NCBI GenBank assembly: GCA_023412695.1
Contig: JAEYNG010000478.1
Span: 1-6,051, forward strand
Reading direction: 5' to 3'
DNA from: Planctomycetota bacterium
GTDB taxonomy: Bacteria; Planctomycetota; Phycisphaerae; Phycisphaerales; UBA1924
Length of the DNA stretch: 6,051 nucleotides
The translations under genes and the position numbers were made by a program. Below, one piece after another: positions 5,573-6,051 of this stretch; the first letter of the stretch is position 1; each line of letters begins with the position of its first letter. Under the pieces are notes generated by a model, which searched no databases, was not told where the DNA came from, and was given only the letters and a program-made list of their open reading frames with translations.

Positions 5573-6051
5573 ATGAGTTCACAGTCTACGCCTCGACGCT
5601 ACTTCGACAACGCCGCGACGAGCTTCCCGAAGCCGCCGTCCGTCGCCGCGGCGATGTCGCGGTACATGAACGAGGTCGGCGCGGCCGGGCGAGGCGGGTA
5701 CGCCGAGGCCCGCGAATCCGCGAGGCTGATCCATCAGTGCCGCGAGCGTATCTGCCGGCTTGTCGGCGGCGAATCGCCGCGTCACCTCGTGTTCACGCTC
5801 AACGCGACCGATGCGCTGAACATGGCCATCAAGGGCGCCGCCCGGGCGTTTTCGCGAGGAACAGGCCGCACGCCGCACGCGGTCATCACCGACATGGAGC
5901 ACAACTCGGTTCTGCGGCCGTGCAACGAGCTCGCCGCGGACGGGCTGCTAGAGCTCACCCGCGTCGCGGCGGACCCGGCGACGGGGCTCGTGGACCCCGA
6001 CGACCTGGTCAGCGCTCTCCGGCCCGGGCAGCCGGCGTTTGTCGCGATCAA
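5573..6051 (+). CDS. Class-V aminotransferase, cysteine desulfurase-like (N-terminal 159 aa)
   Basis: A pyridoxal-phosphate enzyme of fold type I, probably one that removes sulfur from cysteine (or selenium from selenocysteine) for transfer to acceptors. The frame runs from ATG 5573 past the right edge with no stop. Visible are YFDNAATSFPKP (10-21), the family's opening block; AGRGGYAEAR (38-47); VFTLNATDALNMAIKG (73-88), the cofactor phosphate-binding region; and EHNSVLRP (109-116) with His110, the residue expected to stack on the cofactor. The combination resembles the cysteine-desulfurase family protein subgroup more than IscS. The PLP lysine and any catalytic cysteine lie beyond the window, so the exact activity (desulfurase, selenocysteine lyase or another class-V reaction) is open. 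It starts 40 bases after gcvT with no Shine-Dalgarno. Confidence 0.85.
   Translation, partial: MSSQSTPRRYFDNAATSFPKPPSVAAAMSRYMNEVGAAGRGGYAEARESARLIHQCRERICRLVGGESPRHLVFTLNATDALNMAIKGAARAFSRGTGRTPHAVITDMEHNSVLRPCNELAADGLLELTRVAADPATGLVDPDDLVSALRPGQPAFVAI

Noticed and set aside
3349..5574. 741-codon open frame on the minus strand
   Set aside because: It lies antisense to panC, the PilZ gene and gcvT, all clearly recognised. Its product is Arg/His/Ala-rich with no family motif, as expected for the complement of GC-rich coding DNA.

Overview
This 6051-base window is GC-rich chromosomal DNA, roughly two-thirds G+C by eye, with strongly GC-biased third codon positions. It carries conserved bacterial housekeeping genes. 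The likely source is a free-living bacterium of the Planctomycetota, perhaps a Phycisphaerae-like lineage. That guess rests on a divergent CTP synthase with a long N-terminal extension, few Shine-Dalgarno sites and a conserved protein of unknown function. No marker gene fixes the phylum.

Layout, left to right. (1) The start of a minus-strand zinc-ribbon protein (138 down to 1) runs off the left edge. (2) Divergent from it is a plus-strand, alpha-helical protein of unknown function (218-841). (3) It meets tail-to-tail, with a 13-base overlap, a minus-strand CTP synthase gene (2970 down to 829). This has a complete amidoligase-glutaminase core and an unusual low-complexity leader of about 120 residues. 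(4) A 94-base divergent control region (2971-3064) holds a 16-base palindrome. (5) A co-directional plus-strand set follows: panC (3065-3901), a small PilZ c-di-GMP-binding protein (3910-4323), gcvT (4387-5532), and the beginning of a class-V aminotransferase / cysteine-desulfurase-like gene (5573 to the right edge).

The enzymes are core metabolism: pyrimidine nucleotides (CTP synthase), pantothenate/CoA (PanC), glycine cleavage and one-carbon units (GcvT), and probably sulfur transfer (class-V enzyme). The PilZ protein is the only signalling component. Its position 8 bases after panC suggests co-transcription, not a known functional link.

The most interesting signal is in the starts. Four genes have a TAnnnT -10-like hexamer ending 5-7 bases before the start codon and no Shine-Dalgarno, which suggests leaderless mRNAs. 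Two others, the helical protein and gcvT, have a good Shine-Dalgarno that moves the preferred start downstream of the longest open frame. I see no mobile element, CRISPR array, RNA gene or convincing terminator, and no evidence of a wholly new biological system. No gene-free stretch reaches 300 bases.
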